This document shows, piece after piece, positions 1-5,956 of a DNA stretch of 11,331 bases; the stretch's first letter is position 1, and each line of letters starts with the position of its first letter. The notes under the pieces are model-generated. The model worked only from the letters and a program-made list of their open reading frames with translations. It ran no database searches and was not told where the DNA came from. The stretch spans positions 1-11,331 of the forward strand of contig JAODNG010000087.1 in the NCBI GenBank assembly GCA_025465385.1, written 5' to 3'. The DNA is from Pseudonocardiales bacterium (GTDB lineage: Bacteria; Actinomycetota; Actinomycetes; Mycobacteriales; Pseudonocardiaceae). Both the position numbers and the translations under genes were made by a program.

Positions 1-73
1 TGGGCTGCGCGCCACGCGCCGAACAGCCAGCCAGCACACCAGCCAGTGCCAGCCCCACCGCGACTCGGCACAT
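1..73 (-). CDS. Lipoprotein, N-terminal fragment (cut by window edge)
   Basis: Only the first 24 codons are inside the window. They start at ATG (73-71) and read MCRVAVGLALAGVLAGC followed by SARGAQP. This is a short lipoprotein signal peptide: an Arg near the N-terminus, a hydrophobic core, and the lipobox L-A-G-C with the lipidated Cys at residue 17. The mature protein should be anchored on the outer face of the cytoplasmic membrane. The start codon overlaps the stop of the upstream gene (TGATG at 75-71), so the two are probably translationally coupled. A DUF3558 lipoprotein lies two genes upstream and such lipoproteins often cluster, so this may be another member. That is inference, because the domain itself is outside the window. 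Confidence 0.8.
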   Translation of the reverse strand, partial: MCRVAVGLALAGVLAGCSARGAQP

Positions 74-528
74 CACAACTGCGGCCGGTTCAGGTGGGCG
101 GCATTGACCTCGTCGGTGTCTCGATGGGTGGCCAGTGATTGCTCCAAGGCGTCGGCTGTCTTCTCCAGCTGGACAGCCCCGGACTCCAGTGCCCACCGCA
201 ACGCGCCCGGTTCCTCGCTGACCGCCCACTGCCCGATCTCCTTCGCCGCATTGATGCTGACCGCGTCTAGCGCCGGCGCCGGGACGTTGGACAGCCGCTC
301 GGCCTCGTACATCAGGTCTCGCATTCCCTGGGCGACCTGGCGGAAGGCGGCGATCGCCTGCGGGGCCTGGTCCAGATCTAGCTGGAAATGCTGCGCGGGA
401 TCACCGAGAATCGAGGTCAGATCCTGCACCGGCGCTGGCCCAGCGACCGGCGGATGGATCAGCCCATTGAGGTTTTCGGTCATCCCACCCAACGGCGCGG
501 GATCACCGAACCCACCGTGGTCACTCAA
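73..528 (-). CDS. Small helical ESX/PE-like protein, 151 aa, TTG start
   Basis: I do not recognise a named family with certainty. Residues 1-45 are Gly/Pro-rich and look disordered. From about residue 45 to the end the protein is amphipathic and helical, with FQLDLDQAPQAIAAFRQVA, then a PAPALDAVSINAAKEIG segment, then a second long helix ending near NAAHL. This pattern of helix, short Pro-containing turn with a D-x-V-S-x-N-A core, and helix resembles actinobacterial PE/WXG100-type proteins, so export through an ESX (type VII) system is a reasonable inference. I see no clean YxxxD/E signal (Y is followed by EAER) and no N-terminal signal peptide. The frame is open back to a TTG at 546, but that codon overlaps a perfect AGGAGG. 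The TTG at 528 lies 9 nt after AGGAGG and is the better start. An ATG at 483 has only a weak site. The stop overlaps the start of the lipoprotein downstream. Confidence 0.72.
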   Translation of the reverse strand: MSDHGGFGDPAPLGGMTENLNGLIHPPVAGPAPVQDLTSILGDPAQHFQLDLDQAPQAIAAFRQVAQGMRDLMYEAERLSNVPAPALDAVSINAAKEIGQWAVSEEPGALRWALESGAVQLEKTADALEQSLATHRDTDEVNAAHLNRPQL

Positions 529-537
529 CGTGACGTT

Positions 538-543
538 CCTCCT
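538..543 (-). promoter_or_regulatory. Strong ribosome binding site choosing a TTG start
   Basis: On the minus strand AGGAGG (543-538) is followed by a 9-nt spacer and TTG at 528. It is a perfect Shine-Dalgarno core and excludes the further-upstream in-frame TTG at 546, which overlaps it. Confidence 0.75.
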
Positions 544-646
544 CAACCTGCCGGTGACGAAGCCGCGCAGAGTCTCCCACAGCGCTCACCTGCAGTGGCG
601 CGCCTCCCGCGGCAGCCACACCCCATCCGTCGGCGCTTGTCCATAC

Positions 647-663
647 GGTGACGTTCAGTCACC
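647..663. repeat. Short inverted repeat GGTGAC-N5-GTCACC
   Basis: Two perfect 6-bp arms (647-652 and 658-663) flank a 5-nt centre, about 120 bp upstream of the TTG start at 528. It is compatible with a small operator or weak hairpin. It lies 14 bp from the first half-site of the larger palindromic cluster at 678-737. In the rest of the 295-bp gap at 529-823 I see no convincing -10/-35 pair and no coding signal. Confidence 0.4.
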
Positions 664-677
664 TTCGAGGAACGACT

Positions 678-737
678 ATGGCAGCGTGCAAAGCTGCCAT
701 GTATGGCAACTTTTCGCGAAAGTTGCCATACATGGCA
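678..737. repeat. Nested palindrome cluster: 19-bp perfect inverted repeat with five TGCCAT half-sites
   Basis: The arms are TGCCATGTATGGCAACTTT (695-713) and AAAGTTGCCATACATGGCA (719-737). They are perfectly complementary, with a 5-nt loop TCGCG. Each arm contains its own palindrome, TGCCAT-N2-ATGGCA. A further inverted copy, ATGGCAGC (678-685), pairs with GCTGCCAT (693-700) and so competes with the main stem. In all there are five TGCCAT/ATGGCA half-sites in 60 bp. The cluster lies between the DUF3558 gene (stop at 824) and the ESX-like gene (start 528), both on the minus strand. It could be a terminator for the first, but no U-rich tract follows. It could equally be a multi-site operator for the second. 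The arms are clearly AT-richer than the surrounding coding DNA. Confidence 0.8.
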
Positions 738-823
738 CATGCTCAGAAGATCCACCGAGATCTTTCAGTGGTTGAGGGGACGATGTGACCACTGTGACGT
801 GCCCGCGAGCACCGAATGTCAGG

Positions 824-1408
824 TCATCCCGTCAGCGGTGGCAGGTTGCCGATGACGGTCTCGGCGAATGCCTTCGCGGGGACACACGGATCCTCACGGC
901 CCTGGCCCAACCAGGTGTACCGGACGATCAGCGTCTGGCTATCGGCCGCGGCGACCCGGAAGTAGCAGCTCGTGCTGTTCGCGTCGTCCTTGGTGCGGAT
1001 CGCGGGCTGCCCCGCAACCTGGGTGACTTCGAGAACCGGGATCGAGTCGCGCTGCCTGTACACATTGCGCAGCACGTCATTCCCGATGTCAACGAACGCC
1101 GCGAATTCGCGGGTGTGCGCCTTGTCGGTCCACTCGCAACCCCCGCTGCCCAGGGCGTCCTTAGGCTGGCCGGGCTGGTCGATCCGATTGGCGTCGAGCT
1201 GCGACGGGGTGACCAACAGGCACGGCGGGATGGCGGTCAGATTCTTGGGATTGCGCACCGGTGGGATGGGATCGTCCGCGACTTTGCTTCCCGATTGCGT
1301 GGAAAGCCCTGATTCCGGCGCTGCGCCGGCATCACCTGACTGCCCACCACCCGTCGAGCAACTGGCCAGCACAACAGCTATCGGCAATACAACTAAGACG
1401 GCGCGCAT
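824..1408 (-). CDS. DUF3558 family lipoprotein (LprB/LprC-like), 194 aa
   Basis: This is an envelope lipoprotein with a DUF3558 domain, the family that includes M. tuberculosis LprB and LprC; its molecular role is not known to me. The signal peptide is MRAVLVVLPIAVVLASC, with lipobox L-A-S-C and the lipidated Cys at residue 17. A Gly/Ser-rich linker follows to about residue 50. The domain shows the expected PPCLLVTPSQL (Cys63), GGCEW (Cys91), a TSCYF segment (Cys148) and EDPC (Cys175), so four Cys could form two disulfides outside the cell. I chose ATG 1408 because it directly precedes the signal peptide and has GGGGAAG (1425-1419) 10 nt upstream. The ATG at 1459 would add 17 residues with no signal character. 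The gap to the proline-rich gene upstream is 79 nt and holds no clear terminator, so cotranscription is possible. Confidence 0.86.
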   Translation of the reverse strand: MRAVLVVLPIAVVLASCSTGGGQSGDAGAAPESGLSTQSGSKVADDPIPPVRNPKNLTAIPPCLLVTPSQLDANRIDQPGQPKDALGSGGCEWTDKAHTREFAAFVDIGNDVLRNVYRQRDSIPVLEVTQVAGQPAIRTKDDANSTSCYFRVAAADSQTLIVRYTWLGQGREDPCVPAKAFAETVIGNLPPLTG

Positions 1409-1487
1409 CACATCACTGCTTCCCCGAGCACAGGTGGGTAACGCCGGGAAGTCTGCCATGCGCCCTACCCGAGCCCACCGGCGACGG

Positions 1488-2204
1488 TCAGGGCAGCAGC
1501 CGGGCTATTGCATCGACGATTCCACTGACGACGCCGTACGCCAACACCACGAACAGGATGAACGAGATGGCGAAGAAGAGCCCCGCGCCCCCGTTGGAGT
1601 GCGTCTGTAGCGGCATGCTCGGGCGTGGACGGTCGATTCGACGACGGAGGTCACCAAGCTGCACGGGCGTGCGGGACCCGGCTGCCAGTGGCGGGCGGTA
1701 ACGCGAACGCAGGCCGCCGGATCGGCGCGGCGGTGGTGCAGCGGACGGGACTGGCGTGGGGATCGCCGGACGCGGGTTGCGGCTCGGTGCGCCGGCCGAG
1801 CGCGGTCCTCCGGCCTGAGGAGCAGGTCGAGGTAGCGGCGCGGTGATGTTCGCCGGAGCAACGCTGCGCTGGGCGACTGTGGGCTGAGCGACCGTGGGCT
1901 CGGCGGCAGTCGCTGGGGCGACGGTGGGCGGGGCAACGTTGGCCTGAGGAGAATTGGGCTGCCCAGCAGGCGGCGGTGCTGGCGCCGCACCAGGATCCTG
2001 ACCTAGCAAGCGAGTGGGATCCTCGCCGAGTACAGCGGCGACGGCTTCCCGCATCAAACGGGTATTCGGCAACGGTGGCAGGGTGAACGGTGGCAAATCG
2101 GGCGCGTCACGCCAGCCGTCGCGCCCCGAGGGATCCGGCAAGGGCGCGGGCGACTCGGTGCCGTCGAAACCGCCGGACAAGGCGTCCGGCGAGTGCTCGC
2201 TCAC
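1488..2204 (-). CDS. Proline-rich protein with C-terminal membrane segment, 238 aa
   Basis: I do not recognise a family. Residues 1-48 are acidic and Pro-rich. Residues 49-68 (LMREAVAAVLGEDPTRLLG) form a probable short helix. Residues 70-175 are Pro/Ala-rich and disordered, with a degenerate PTVAP/PTVAQ/SVAP repeat at 89-123. Residues 160-195 are rich in Arg. One hydrophobic helix at about 208-229 lies eight residues from the end, so the protein looks tail-anchored with its long disordered part in the cytoplasm; the basic stretch before the helix fits the positive-inside rule. The GTG start at 2204 gives MSEHSPDAL but lacks a strong ribosome binding site. The topA stop is 67 nt upstream, with the hairpin at 2231-2280 between them. 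By shape it could be a membrane-tethered scaffold or interaction protein; I cannot assign a function. Confidence 0.7.
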   Translation of the reverse strand: MSEHSPDALSGGFDGTESPAPLPDPSGRDGWRDAPDLPPFTLPPLPNTRLMREAVAAVLGEDPTRLLGQDPGAAPAPPPAGQPNSPQANVAPPTVAPATAAEPTVAQPTVAQRSVAPANITAPLPRPAPQAGGPRSAGAPSRNPRPAIPTPVPSAAPPPRRSGGLRSRYRPPLAAGSRTPVQLGDLRRRIDRPRPSMPLQTHSNGGAGLFFAISFILFVVLAYGVVSGIVDAIARLLP

Positions 2205-2230
2205 CCAACCATGGTGCCACGAGCAGCCGT

Positions 2231-2280
2231 CGCTCGTGAGTGGGAAAAATTGTTATAACACTGGTTCCCACTCACGAGCG
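2231..2280. repeat. 16-bp perfect inverted repeat over the topA stop, with a palindromic loop
   Basis: The arms CGCTCGTGAGTGGGAA (2231-2246) and TTCCCACTCACGAGCG (2265-2280) match perfectly across an 18-nt loop. The loop contains its own palindrome, TGTTATAACA (2251-2260). One arm includes the last topA codons and stop (2274-2272). As a transcript from topA the stem is strong, but no U-tract follows it, so a canonical intrinsic terminator is not evident. The AT-rich loop in a GC-rich region could be an operator, or could hold a -10 element (TATAAC, 2257-2252 on the minus strand) for the proline-rich gene starting at 2204. Confidence 0.8.
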
Positions 2281-5151
2281 CCGCGCAGCTGCGGCCCTGG
2301 CCCGCGGCGCAGCTGGACCCTTAGCCCTCTTCTCTGCGAGCAGCTCAGCGGCTCGCTCATCGGTGAGCGTCTCCACGCTGTCGCCCTTGCGCAGTGATGC
2401 ATTCACACCCTCGCCGTCGGTGACATAGGGCCCGAAGCGGCCTTCCTTGACCACCATCGGCTTTCCAGTGACCGGATCCGCGCCCAACTCGCGCAGCGGC
2501 GGCTTGGCGGCGGCTTGGCGGCCCCCACGCTTGGGCTCGGCGTAAATCTTCAGCGCCTCGTCAAGTGTGATCGTGAAGAGCTGTTCCTCGTCGGCCAAGG
2601 ACCGTGAGTCCGTACCCCTCTTGAGGTAGGGCCCGTAGCGACCATTCTGCGCGGTGATCTCCTGGTCGGTGCCGGGGTCTGTGCCGACCACCCGCGGTAG
2701 CGACAGCAACCGCAGCGCATCGCTGAGGTTCACCGTTTCCAGGCTCATGGACTTCAACAGTGAGCCGGTCCGCGGTTTCGGCTTCTTAGCGGCCGCGGCC
2801 TTGGCGGAGTCCTTTTTTGCGCCCTTCTTTGCAGCGTCTTTCGGAGCCTCGTCCTCGGGCAGCACCTCGGTGACGTAGGGCCCGTAGCGGCCCTCCTTAG
2901 CGACGATCTCGTGTCCGGTCACCGGATCAGCGCCCAGCGACCGGCCCTCCACCGGAGTGGCGAAGAGCTTCTCAGCGATCTCGGCGGTCAGCTCGTCAGG
3001 CGGCAGGTCGTCCGGGAGATTGGCCCGCTGCTGCTCGTCGCCGACCACCCGTTCCAGGTATGGGCCGTAGCGCCCCACCCGGACCACGACGTCGCGCCCG
3101 GCGTCGTCGGTGAAAAGTGGGATGGAGTTGACCTCGCGGGCGTCGATCTCCTCCAGGTTCATCCCGACCAGCTTCTTCAGGCCACCCAGGTGGGCGACGG
3201 ACATGGCGCCGCCCTGCTCCGAGCCGAAGTAGAAATCGGTCAGCCAGTCGGTGCGATGCTGCGCGCCGGATGCGATGGAGTCGAGCTCGTCTTCCATCGC
3301 GGCGGTGAAGTCGTAGTCGACCAGGCAGCCGAAGTGCTGCTCCAGGAGCCCGATCACGGCGAACGCCACCCAGGACGGCACCAGCGCGGACCCGCGCTTC
3401 CACACATACCCGCGGTCCTGGATGGTGTTGATGATCGAGGCGTAAGTGGACGGGCGACCGATACCCAGCTCTTCGAGAGCCTTGACCAGGCTCGCCTCGG
3501 TATAGCGTGGTGGCGCCGTGGTGGTGTGCCCCTCAGGCACCAACTCGGTGGCAGTGACAGGCTGGCCCTCGGTCAGCCGGGGGAGCCTGCGCTCGGCGTC
3601 GTCGGCCTCCCCGCCGGCCTCGTCGTCCACGGTCTCGACGTAGGCCTTGAGGAACCCGGCGAAGGTGATGGTGCGGCCGGACGCGGCGAACGTGCAAGCC
3701 TCGCCCGTTGCGGAGTTGCCGGTGATCCGCACGCTCATAGTGGTGCCGCGGGCGTCGGCCATCTGGGATGCGACGGTGCGTTGCCAGACCAGCTCATAAA
3801 GCCGAAACTCATCGGCGTCCAACGCGCCGGCCAGCTGACCTGGGGTCGCGAAGGTCTCCCCAGCAGGTCGGATCGCCTCGTGCGCCTCCTGAGCGTTTTT
3901 CACCTTGCGGGTGTACTGCCGCGGCCCGTCGTGGACGTAGCGCTCGCCGTAAAGCTCGGTAGCCTGGGCCCGGGCCGCCGCGATCGCCGTCTCCGACAGC
4001 GTGGTGGAGTCGGTCCGCATATAGGTGATGTAGCCGTTCTCATAGAGCCGCTGCGCGGTGCGCATCGTGCGCTCCGCCGAGAACCGCAACTTCCGGCCGG
4101 CCTCCTGTTGCAGCGTGGAGGTCATGAATGGCGCATAGGGACGCCGTGTGTAGGGCTTCTCCTCGACGCTGGAGACGGTCAGCGGGGAACCGGCCAACGC
4201 CTCGGCAAGCCGTCCGGCGTACGTCTCGTCAACGATCAGCAGGTCGCGCTCGGAGCGCTTGGCCTGGCCGTCAGGGCCGAAATCGCGCCCGGTCGCCACC
4301 CGACGGCCGTCAACGTCTACCAGCCGCGCCCCGAAGGTTCGCGGCGCGGCGTCTTCGCCGGCATCCAGCGTGGCGGCGAGGTCCCAGTACGACGCGGACA
4401 CGAATGCCATCCGCTCGCGCTCGCGTCGAACGATGATGCGGGTGGCCACCGACTGCACTCGCCCGGCGGACAGCTTCGGCATCACCTTGCGCCACAGCAC
4501 CGGCGATACCTCGTACCCGTAGAGCCGGTCGAGGATCCGCCGGGTCTCCTGCGCGTCGACCAGATCCTTGTCCAGGTCGCGCGGGTTCTCCGCCGCCGCG
4601 CGGATGGCCGGCCCGGTGATCTCGTGAAAGACCATCCGGCGTACCGGAACGGTGGGCTTGAGGGTCTCCATCAGGTGCCACGCGATGGCCTCGCCCTCGC
4701 GGTCACCATCGGTCGCGAGGTAGAGCTCGTCGACGCCCTTGAGCGCATTTCGCAACTCGGTGACCGTGGACTTCTTCTCCGGGGTGATCACGTAGAGCGG
4801 CTCGAAGGAGTGGTCGACGTCCACACCCAGCCGCGCCCACGATTCACCCTTGTACTTCGCGGGCACATCGGCGGCACCGCGGGGCAGGTCCCTGATGTGC
4901 CCCCGGGAGGACTCCACGACGTAACCCGAGCCCAAATACGAAGCGATCTTGCGCGCCTTCGCGGGCGATTCCACGATCACCAGACGACGGCTGGCGCCGT
5001 TGGACTGGCCGCCGTTGGACTGGCCCTTGGACCCTGCGCCGTTGGCGTGGGCATCATTGGACCGACCGGCCGCCGTACGGCGGCGCGCGCCACCGCTGGA
5101 CGTGCCGCCCGGATCTGTCGCCGTTTTTGACCGTGCCACGCTTGCACTCAC
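2272..5151 (-). CDS. topA: DNA topoisomerase I (type IA), 959 aa
   Basis: TopA relaxes negatively supercoiled DNA by a single-strand break through a 5'-phosphotyrosine link. The Toprim domain carries RRLVIVESPAKARK (Glu61) and LATDGDREGEAIAWH (Asp148, Asp150, Glu152), the metal-binding residues. The catalytic Tyr377 lies in ITYMRTDSTTLS. SAGRVQSVATR and GIGRPSTYASII are further family signatures. As in other mycobacterial enzymes there is no Cys4 zinc finger; the C-terminal part has four repeats ending in G-R-Y/F-G-P-Y at about 693, 754, 837 and 904, with a Lys-rich linker at 771-793 between the second and third. It resembles M. tuberculosis TopA over almost its whole length, but has a Gly/Ser/Asn-rich N-terminal extension of about 37 residues and a short Ala/Arg tail (AAAARRS) where that enzyme has a Lys-rich one. 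GTG 5151 has AGGAG 9 nt upstream; GTG 5139 is an alternative. The frame is open to 5247 without a better start. Confidence 0.97.
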   Translation of the reverse strand: MSASVARSKTATDPGGTSSGGARRRTAAGRSNDAHANGAGSKGQSNGGQSNGASRRLVIVESPAKARKIASYLGSGYVVESSRGHIRDLPRGAADVPAKYKGESWARLGVDVDHSFEPLYVITPEKKSTVTELRNALKGVDELYLATDGDREGEAIAWHLMETLKPTVPVRRMVFHEITGPAIRAAAENPRDLDKDLVDAQETRRILDRLYGYEVSPVLWRKVMPKLSAGRVQSVATRIIVRRERERMAFVSASYWDLAATLDAGEDAAPRTFGARLVDVDGRRVATGRDFGPDGQAKRSERDLLIVDETYAGRLAEALAGSPLTVSSVEEKPYTRRPYAPFMTSTLQQEAGRKLRFSAERTMRTAQRLYENGYITYMRTDSTTLSETAIAAARAQATELYGERYVHDGPRQYTRKVKNAQEAHEAIRPAGETFATPGQLAGALDADEFRLYELVWQRTVASQMADARGTTMSVRITGNSATGEACTFAASGRTITFAGFLKAYVETVDDEAGGEADDAERRLPRLTEGQPVTATELVPEGHTTTAPPRYTEASLVKALEELGIGRPSTYASIINTIQDRGYVWKRGSALVPSWVAFAVIGLLEQHFGCLVDYDFTAAMEDELDSIASGAQHRTDWLTDFYFGSEQGGAMSVAHLGGLKKLVGMNLEEIDAREVNSIPLFTDDAGRDVVVRVGRYGPYLERVVGDEQQRANLPDDLPPDELTAEIAEKLFATPVEGRSLGADPVTGHEIVAKEGRYGPYVTEVLPEDEAPKDAAKKGAKKDSAKAAAAKKPKPRTGSLLKSMSLETVNLSDALRLLSLPRVVGTDPGTDQEITAQNGRYGPYLKRGTDSRSLADEEQLFTITLDEALKIYAEPKRGGRQAAAKPPLRELGADPVTGKPMVVKEGRFGPYVTDGEGVNASLRKGDSVETLTDERAAELLAEKRAKGPAAPRARAAAARRS
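4996..5025. repeat. 15-bp perfect tandem duplication in the topA N-terminal linker
   Basis: The unit GCCGTTGGACTGGCC occurs twice head to tail (4996-5010, 5011-5025) and encodes the repeated GQSNG stretch. It lies in the low-complexity N-terminal extension before the Toprim domain, so copy number may vary between strains without harming the enzyme. Confidence 0.75.
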
Positions 5152-5160
5152 CTCGGTGTA

Positions 5161-5165
5161 CTCCT
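5161..5165 (-). promoter_or_regulatory. Ribosome binding site that sets the topA start
   Basis: AGGAG on the minus strand (5165-5161) lies 9 nt before GTG 5151 and supports that start over the upstream open frame. A second weak site, GAGGTGAG, would serve GTG 5139. In the 151-bp gap upstream (5152-5302) I see no clear -10 element and only a weak GACCCC/GGGGTC stem. Confidence 0.65.
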
Positions 5166-5302
5166 GATGCCCCGACCCCCGTGCCCCAGTGTGCACAACT
5201 CCGCAACCCCCGGGGTCTGCAACTTCGCGGGGCAGCCAGCGTCGCACAACCCGTCGCGAACAGCCAGTGATCCTGCCTTACGCCACGCGGACCTATCAGT
5301 GT

Positions 5303-5956
5303 CTATCGATGCCCCGCGGTAGCGCTACTCAGTTGCTGGCACTGCGGCGCGGCCCGAAACCCGGGAGCCAGCTCCTTGTTGCTGGTCAGCTGCTGCATCT
5401 GGGCGCTGGCCCCACCGAGATCGGGGCCTGCGAGGTGACTCGCCTTGTTCACGAAGTCCGGGTCGTTGGCGTCCAACCCCGCGAGCTTCGTGCGCTGGAC
5501 GCCGACCGTCTGAGCCGCGTTGCTGAAGAAGCTCACCGCGGTGTCCTGGACCTGCTGGCCATTAGTGATCCGCGGCGACCCGAGCTGTTGGAGCTTCTGG
5601 GCGGTACTGGCGAACGCCCGCTGGGCAATATCAGAGAACTCCAGCAACCCATCTTTTTGACCCTGCGGGGTCGGCTGCGCCTTGGCCATCGCGGACACTC
5701 CGCCGATCACCTCACTTAGACCGCCGCAGAACGTCCCCGCCCAGGCCACCGGGTCAGAACCCTGGGGAGCAGCCGGCGGCTTCGGCGCGACGTTAGCGGA
5801 GCCGCCGCACCCCGTGAGGGCCAGGCTCAAAGCCACCACGGCCGCTGCCCAATTGCATGTTCGACCAGCGGTTATGCCCCTACCGCGGAGTGATGTGGGC
5901 ACCGGTACTCCCTGCTCGCAGGCGTTGCGGATCGAGGTTTTGCGAATACGGGTCAC
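5303..5956 (-). CDS. Putative lipoprotein coupled to hppA, 217 aa (or 199 aa)
   Basis: I recognise the architecture but no named family. NWAAAVVALSLALTGC is a signal-peptide core with lipobox L-T-G-C and the lipidated Cys at residue 50. A Pro/Ala-rich linker follows (to about residue 65), then a helical domain containing DPVAWAGTFCGGLSEVIGG. The mature part has two more Cys (76 and 206), probably a disulfide. The GTG at 5956 overlaps the hppA stop as GTGA, which suggests translational coupling, but it leaves a long, basic n-region of about 33 residues. An inner GTG at 5902 has GGGAG just upstream and gives a more usual 31-residue signal peptide; either could be real. The product should sit on the outer face of the same membrane that holds the pyrophosphatase. 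topA lies 151 bp downstream. The Cys pair and helical character suggest a ligand-binding or structural envelope protein, but no function can be assigned. Confidence 0.82.
   Translation of the reverse strand: MTRIRKTSIRNACEQGVPVPTSLRGRGITAGRTCNWAAAVVALSLALTGCGGSANVAPKPPAAPQGSDPVAWAGTFCGGLSEVIGGVSAMAKAQPTPQGQKDGLLEFSDIAQRAFASTAQKLQQLGSPRITNGQQVQDTAVSFFSNAAQTVGVQRTKLAGLDANDPDFVNKASHLAGPDLGGASAQMQQLTSNKELAPGFRAAPQCQQLSSATAGHR

Noticed and set aside
543..755. Minus-strand 70-codon frame across the palindrome
   Set aside because: It reads through the inverted repeat, is Arg/Cys-rich, lacks a ribosome binding site and matches nothing I know. A small regulatory peptide cannot be excluded but is not supported.
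2911..5130. Long plus-strand open frame (739 codons) opposite topA
   Set aside because: It lies entirely antisense to a fully conserved topA, is rich in Gly/Arg/Val/His/Leu as expected of a high-GC shadow frame, and shows no domain or start signal.
5174..5217. GACCCC/GGGGTC stem as a terminator after the lipoprotein gene
   Set aside because: Only 6 bp of stem with a loop of about 32 nt and no U-tract; likely chance in GC-rich DNA.
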